NCBI RefSeq assembly: GCF_004959855.1
Contig: NZ_SPNT01000002.1
Coordinates: 796,520 to 860,519 of the forward strand
Source: Nitratireductor sp. XY-223
Lineage (GTDB): Bacteria > Pseudomonadota > Alphaproteobacteria > Rhizobiales > Rhizobiaceae
Length of the DNA: 64,000 nt
Direction: 5' to 3'
In this document: in pieces, positions 60,423-64,000 of the stretch
Position numbering within the stretch: the stretch's first letter is position 1
Layout: each line of letters starts with the position of its first letter
Position numbers and translations under genes: made by a program
The notes under the pieces: model-generated
Seen by the model: only the letters and a program-made list of their open reading frames with translations
What the model was told of the DNA's origin: nothing
Database searches by the model: none

Positions 60423-61517
60423 ATGCGTGCAATAAGTCCCATTCCCGTATCGGTGCTGACCGGATTTCTGGGATCCGGCAAGACGACGCTGCTTAACCGG
60501 CTGCTGAAGGATTCGGCGCTGCGCGATACCGCCGTGATCATCAACGAGTTCGGGGATGTCGGTATCGATCACCTGCTGGTCGAACAATCAAGCGACGGGG
60601 TCATCGAACTGTCCGACGGCTGTCTTTGCTGCACGGTTCGCGGCGAGCTGGTCGACACACTGGCGGATCTCGTCGACCGGTTGCAGACGGGACGCATCAA
60701 ATCGCTGGCGCGCGTGGTGATCGAAACCACCGGGCTCGCCGATCCCGCGCCGGTTCTGCACGCGGTCATGGCGCATCCCGTGCTGATGCAGAACTACCGG
60801 CTTGACGGCGTGATCACCGCCGTCGACGCGGTCAATGGCGAGAGCACGCTCGACCACCACGAGGAGGCGGTCAAACAGGTTGCGGTGGCCGACAGGATTG
60901 TTCTTACAAAGACCGACCTGATCGATCCGGCGTCCAAGGAATTCGCCCTGTTCACAGCGCGGCTGATGCGGCTCAACCCCGGCGCGCCGCAGATCTCGTC
61001 GCACGACGAGGATGAAATCGTCGCCAAGCTGTTCGATTGCGGGCTCTACGATCCGGCCACGAAGACCGCCGACGTCGCCCTCTGGCTGCGGGACGAGGCC
61101 TACCATTCCCATCACCACCACGCGCACGATGTGAACCGGCACGACGCGCGGATCCGGGCGTTCACGCTGATGCATGAAAAGCCGATCGATCCGGAGGCGC
61201 TCGAGATGTTCATCGATCTCCTGCGCTCCAGCCAGGGCGAGCGGCTGCTGCGCATGAAGGGCATTGTCGCGCTGGCGGACGATCCGGACCGGCCTGTTGT
61301 CATCCACGGCGTGCAGTCGATATTCCATCCGCCGGCGCGGCTTCAAGGCTGGCCGGACGATGACCGCAGAACCCGGCTGGTCCTGATCACACGCGATCTC
61401 GACGAATCCTATGTTTCCAAACTGTTCGACGCGTTCGCAGGGCGGCCGCAAATCGACACGCCGGACCGGCAGGCGCTGCAGGACAGCCCGCTATCCATTC
61501 CCGGTTACAAACCTTAA
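60423..61517 (+). CDS. CobW/COG0523 family GTP-binding metallochaperone
   Basis: A 364-residue P-loop GTPase. Walker A GFLGSGKTTLLN, the metal-site CxCC motif GCLCCTVRGEL, ETTGLADPAPVL, the TKTD guanine motif and the CobW_C domain (about 250-355) are present. A His-rich loop HSHHHHAHDVNRHD at about residue 226 suggests zinc or cobalt handling. No cobalamin genes are near, so a zinc-homeostasis role is more likely than a CobW role in B12. It follows the D,D-carboxypeptidase by 6 bases, and its stop overlaps that of the convergent TusA-like gene (TTAA). Confidence 0.92.
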   Translation: MRAISPIPVSVLTGFLGSGKTTLLNRLLKDSALRDTAVIINEFGDVGIDHLLVEQSSDGVIELSDGCLCCTVRGELVDTLADLVDRLQTGRIKSLARVVIETTGLADPAPVLHAVMAHPVLMQNYRLDGVITAVDAVNGESTLDHHEEAVKQVAVADRIVLTKTDLIDPASKEFALFTARLMRLNPGAPQISSHDEDEIVAKLFDCGLYDPATKTADVALWLRDEAYHSHHHHAHDVNRHDARIRAFTLMHEKPIDPEALEMFIDLLRSSQGERLLRMKGIVALADDPDRPVVIHGVQSIFHPPARLQGWPDDDRRTRLVLITRDLDESYVSKLFDAFAGRPQIDTPDRQALQDSPLSIPGYKP

Positions 61518-61753
61518 GAACCCTTCTCGATCAGGAATTGGTGGCCGCCTTCGACGGTCCGGGTTTCGAGCAGTCGGTGGCCGTACTCGCTGCAGAAATG
61601 CGGGATGTCGACAACAGCCAGCGGATCGCTGGTTTCCACCCAGACGAGGGCGCCCGGATCGAGCGACGCCATGCGCTTGCGGGTTTTCAGGACTGGAAGC
61701 GGGCATTTGAGGCCGCGCAGATCGTAACGCGCGGCGATTTCCGGCTCGGCCAT
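61514..61753 (-). CDS. TusA-like sulfurtransferase (SirA/YedF family)
   Basis: 79 residues. The family motif RYDLRGLKCPLPVLKTRK, with the reactive Cys-Pro, is near the N-terminus, and a second Cys lies in DIPHFCSEYGH. TusA proteins relay sulfur for tRNA thiolation and cofactor synthesis, but stand-alone members also serve other trafficking roles. ATG 61753 lies 5 bases after the L,D-transpeptidase-fold gene stop, so the two are probably co-transcribed; ATG 61774 would overlap it. Confidence 0.9.
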   Translation of the reverse strand: MAEPEIAARYDLRGLKCPLPVLKTRKRMASLDPGALVWVETSDPLAVVDIPHFCSEYGHRLLETRTVEGGHQFLIEKGS

Positions 61754-61758
61754 TTCTG

Positions 61759-62856
61759 CTACCAGACCCGCCACCAGGACCTTTTGACACGGGATTTCTT
61801 GGAACCTGCGGAATCGGCCGGAGCCGGGACCGGAGCGGATGCAACGCTGTCGGCCTGGGACGCCGGCGGCTGCGGCAGCACCCTCGTCGCAGCCGGCGCG
61901 GTCGCCGGCTGCGGAAGCGCTGCCGGCTTTTCGATGTCGCTCTGGTTCTTCGGCGCCTTTTTGCCCAGCAGCGTGGCGATGGCCGGAGTCATTTTCTGCT
62001 TTTCCAGCTCATTGACCGCCTCGGCGAAGTCCTTGTCGAACTGCTTTTGATGCGCCGCATAGGCGAGCTGCAGGGACTGCGGCGCCTGCGACGGCGGGCA
62101 GGCCTCCTCGGCATGGAACTTGTCGCCCTCTTCGTCGGGCACCTGGTTGAAGACATACCTGCCTTCGCAAACATCGATCTTGGGCGGCTGCTTCGTCAGT
62201 TCGAAATGGTCATAGCCGACCTTGATCATCTTCCAGTATTCGTAGTGCCGGTTGTCGCGATGCCGCGCCATGTTTTCCGCCGTCATGCGGAACGGATAAG
62301 CCTGCACCTGGAAGGCCTTCTGGCCGCCACGGTGTGCTTCCCGGGCAAAGGCGTAGATTTCGATCATCAACTCGTCGGTCATGGAATAGCAGCCAGCCGA
62401 CGAGCAGGCGCCGTGGACCATGAGGTGGGCGCCGGTGCGGTCATGGGCACGGTCATAGGCGTTGGGATAGCCCATGTTGAAGGAGAGGTAGTAGCTGGAT
62501 CTGGGATTCATCTGGTGGGCCCCGATGTGATAGAAGCCCTCAGGCGCCTGGCGGTCGCCCTCCTTGAACTTCGGCCCCAGCTCGCCGGACCATTTGCAGA
62601 TCTCGTATTCCTTGACCAGCGCATAGCGGCCCGACGCCTTGGACTTCCAGACCTCCAGCACGCCCTCTTCCTTGAAGATGCGCATCATGATCGGCGCGCG
62701 CACGCGCTGATCCTGCGCCTTCATCTTGTTGACCAGTTTCCTGGGAAGCTCGTATTCGGCCTTGTTGTCGACGGATTCAAGGACGTCCTGGCAGCCGGTC
62801 AGCGCCAGCGACAGAGCCGATACCGCGATTGCCGATTTCCAGCTGATCAGACCCAC
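61759..62856 (-). CDS. L,D-transpeptidase-fold (YkuD/YafK-type) lipoprotein
   Basis: About 365 residues. GTG 62856 with AAAGGGG upstream gives a lipoprotein signal with lipobox LTGC (Cys about 22); the longer frame hides it. The YkuD domain (about 60-215) has the catalytic block HGACSSAGCYSMTD with Cys after SAG. The order of conserved segments matches the YafK branch, to which E. coli DpaA belongs, an enzyme that cuts the murein-Lpp link. A coiled region and a Pro/Ala/Ser-rich tail (about 300-365) follow. Transpeptidase versus hydrolase activity is open. Confidence 0.9.
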   Translation of the reverse strand: MGLISWKSAIAVSALSLALTGCQDVLESVDNKAEYELPRKLVNKMKAQDQRVRAPIMMRIFKEEGVLEVWKSKASGRYALVKEYEICKWSGELGPKFKEGDRQAPEGFYHIGAHQMNPRSSYYLSFNMGYPNAYDRAHDRTGAHLMVHGACSSAGCYSMTDELMIEIYAFAREAHRGGQKAFQVQAYPFRMTAENMARHRDNRHYEYWKMIKVGYDHFELTKQPPKIDVCEGRYVFNQVPDEEGDKFHAEEACPPSQAPQSLQLAYAAHQKQFDKDFAEAVNELEKQKMTPAIATLLGKKAPKNQSDIEKPAALPQPATAPAATRVLPQPPASQADSVASAPVPAPADSAGSKKSRVKRSWWRVW

Positions 62857-63057
62857 AGTGCCCCTTTCCCATCCGCGCGGCGCATTCGAAACCGTCTGTT
62901 CAAGTCCACCGACGGACCGCATACCGGTCATAGGCCGCAGTCCGCGGCAAACACAAACACCCTAAGTCGCCCAAAATATGACCGATATGTTTCCGGAATC
63001 TTTACCACATTGACGAATGTGCGCGACTTCACAAATTTGTAAACGCCGTTGTTGCCG
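62857..63057. other. Intergenic gap between accA and the L,D-transpeptidase-fold gene
   Basis: 201 bases, more AT-rich than the surroundings, with the AT-rich dyad CAAATTT-type sequence near 63030-63040 close to the accA stop. It should contain the promoter of the minus-strand lipoprotein gene. I see no clear terminator for accA. Confidence 0.5.
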
Positions 63058-64000
63058 CTAGAGGTCGCGGCCCATGTCGAGGAATTTCTGCCTGCGGTTC
63101 CGGCGCAGCATGTCGCCGTCCAGCATGCTGAGTTCCGAAAGCCCGCCGGCGATTGCGTCCCCGGTGGCCGCGATGACCGCCGCGGGATCGCGATGGGCGC
63201 CGCCGACCGGTTCTTCGACGATATCGTCAATGACACCGAGCTGCTTCAGGTCCTGGGCGGTGATTTTCATATTGGCGGCCGCATCCTTGGCCCGCGTCGC
63301 GTCGCGCCACAGGATCGATGCCGCGCCTTCGGGCGAAATGACGCTGTAGATCGCGTGTTCCAGCATGTAGATGCGGTTGCCGGTGGCAATGGCGATGGCC
63401 CCGCCGGAGCCGCCCTCGCCGATGATCACGGAAATGATCGGAACCCGGACATTGAGGCACATCTCGGTCGAACGGGCGATGGCCTCGGCCTGGCCGCGCT
63501 CCTCGGCGCCGACCCCGGGATAGGCGCCCGAGGTGTCGATCAGGGTGATGACCGGCAGTTTGAAACGGTCCGCCATTTCCAGGATGCGCACCGCCTTGCG
63601 GTAGCCTTCCGGCCTGGCGCTGCCGAAATTGTGGCGGATGCGCGACTTGGTATCGTTGCCCTTCTCCTGGCCGATAATCGCGACCGCCTCGCCGCGGAAA
63701 CGGCCAAGGCCGGCCTGGATGGCTTCGTCGTTGGAGAACTTGCGGTCGCCGGCAAGCGGCGTGAACTCGTCGAACAGCGCATCGGCATAGTCGCGGAAAT
63801 GCGGCCGCGCCGGATGGCGCGCGACCTGCGTCTTCTGCCACGGGGTCAGCTTCGAATAGAGATCGGCAAGGGTGTCCCGCGCGCGGGCCTCCAGTTTCTC
63901 GATTTCGGCGGCGGTGTCGATGATCTCGTCCTCGCCGGCCAGTTTTTTCAGCTCGTGGATTTTGCCTTCGATGTCAGAGAGCGGTTTTTCGAAGTCGAGA
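63058..64000 (-). CDS. accA: Acetyl-CoA carboxylase carboxyltransferase subunit alpha, 5'-truncated by window edge
   Basis: The alpha subunit of the carboxyltransferase moves CO2 from biotin-BCCP to acetyl-CoA, giving malonyl-CoA. The frame is open through the right edge, beginning [19 protein letters not shown], so only about 3-5 N-terminal residues are missing. Conserved parts include [54 protein letters not shown] and the glycine-rich [14 protein letters not shown] oxyanion region. About 314 residues are visible, ending KFLDMGRDL. The gene stands apart from accD, as usual in this group. Confidence 0.97.
   Translation of the reverse strand, partial: LDFEKPLSDIEGKIHELKKLAGEDEIIDTAAEIEKLEARARDTLADLYSKLTPWQKTQVARHPARPHFRDYADALFDEFTPLAGDRKFSNDEAIQAGLGRFRGEAVAIIGQEKGNDTKSRIRHNFGSARPEGYRKAVRILEMADRFKLPVITLIDTSGAYPGVGAEERGQAEAIARSTEMCLNVRVPIISVIIGEGGSGGAIAIATGNRIYMLEHAIYSVISPEGAASILWRDATRAKDAAANMKITAQDLKQLGVIDDIVEEPVGGAHRDPAAVIAATGDAIAGGLSELSMLDGDMLRRNRRQKFLDMGRDL

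Overview
The window is chromosomal DNA from a high-GC alphaproteobacterium, most probably of the order Hyphomicrobiales (Rhizobiales). The evidence is gene order and gene form: priA next to an atpHAGDC operon, the rplU-rpmA-GNAT-obgE-proB-proA-nadD-rsfS-rlmH-envC-ctpA run, a 1152-residue rhizobial-type pyruvate carboxylase beside a LuxR regulator, and a long bL21 with an extra C-terminal domain. Genus cannot be fixed from sequence reading alone. There is no prophage, CRISPR array, transposase or rRNA operon; one tRNA (Ser-CGA) and one TPP riboswitch are present.

Layout. 1-7.4 kb (+): the C-terminal three quarters of priA, a small membrane protein, then the F1-ATPase operon. 7.4-20.6 kb (-): an almost unbroken minus-strand block. 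In transcription order it is rplU, rpmA and a GNAT acetyltransferase, then, after a terminator and a new promoter, obgE, proB, proA, nadD, rsfS, rlmH, envC-like, ctpA, a divergent polysaccharide deacetylase, rppH and an Asp/Glu-type racemase. It combines ribosome, proline, NAD and cell-envelope functions. 20.7-29.2 kb: accessory material with tRNA-Ser, two AraC regulators, a GT4 glycosyltransferase, a DUF4345/NmrA pair divergent from its AraC regulator, a sugar O-methyltransferase, an APC permease and riboswitch-controlled thiD. 29.3-38.1 kb: a very large alpha-2-macroglobulin with PBP1C, converging on a MltB-type lytic transglycosylase. 38.3-44.8 kb: LuxR solo, pyc, an MFS transporter and a lipid kinase. 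44.9-50.1 kb: a NodT outer-membrane factor, HlyD adaptor and DUF3302 membrane protein, then a LysR/epimerase divergent pair. 50.3-56.2 kb: ispG, an orphan hybrid histidine kinase, ispA-type FPP synthase, a 305-bp MITE-like inverted-repeat element and mtgA. 56.3-64 kb: GST, rpmF, a small membrane protein, an M20 amidohydrolase, D,D-carboxypeptidase, CobW GTPase, TusA-like protein, an L,D-transpeptidase-fold lipoprotein and accA, which is cut by the window edge.

How the genes work together. A recurring theme is envelope and peptidoglycan metabolism: EnvC-like activator, CtpA, PBP1C with alpha-2-macroglobulin, MltB-like, MtgA, D,D-carboxypeptidase, the YafK/YkuD lipoprotein, and the FPP synthase that supplies undecaprenyl precursor. 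ispG and ispA lie about 3 kb apart and both serve isoprenoid synthesis. pyc and accA feed central carbon and fatty-acid synthesis.

Most of the window is conserved core genome. No multi-gene system here is clearly undescribed. The parts most worth a second look are the bL21-HhH fusion, the transporter-less DUF3302/HlyD/NodT set, the MITE-like element between ispA and mtgA, and several perfect palindromes at divergent or internal promoters. Many start codons were chosen downstream of the longest open frame, for the reasons given in each entry.
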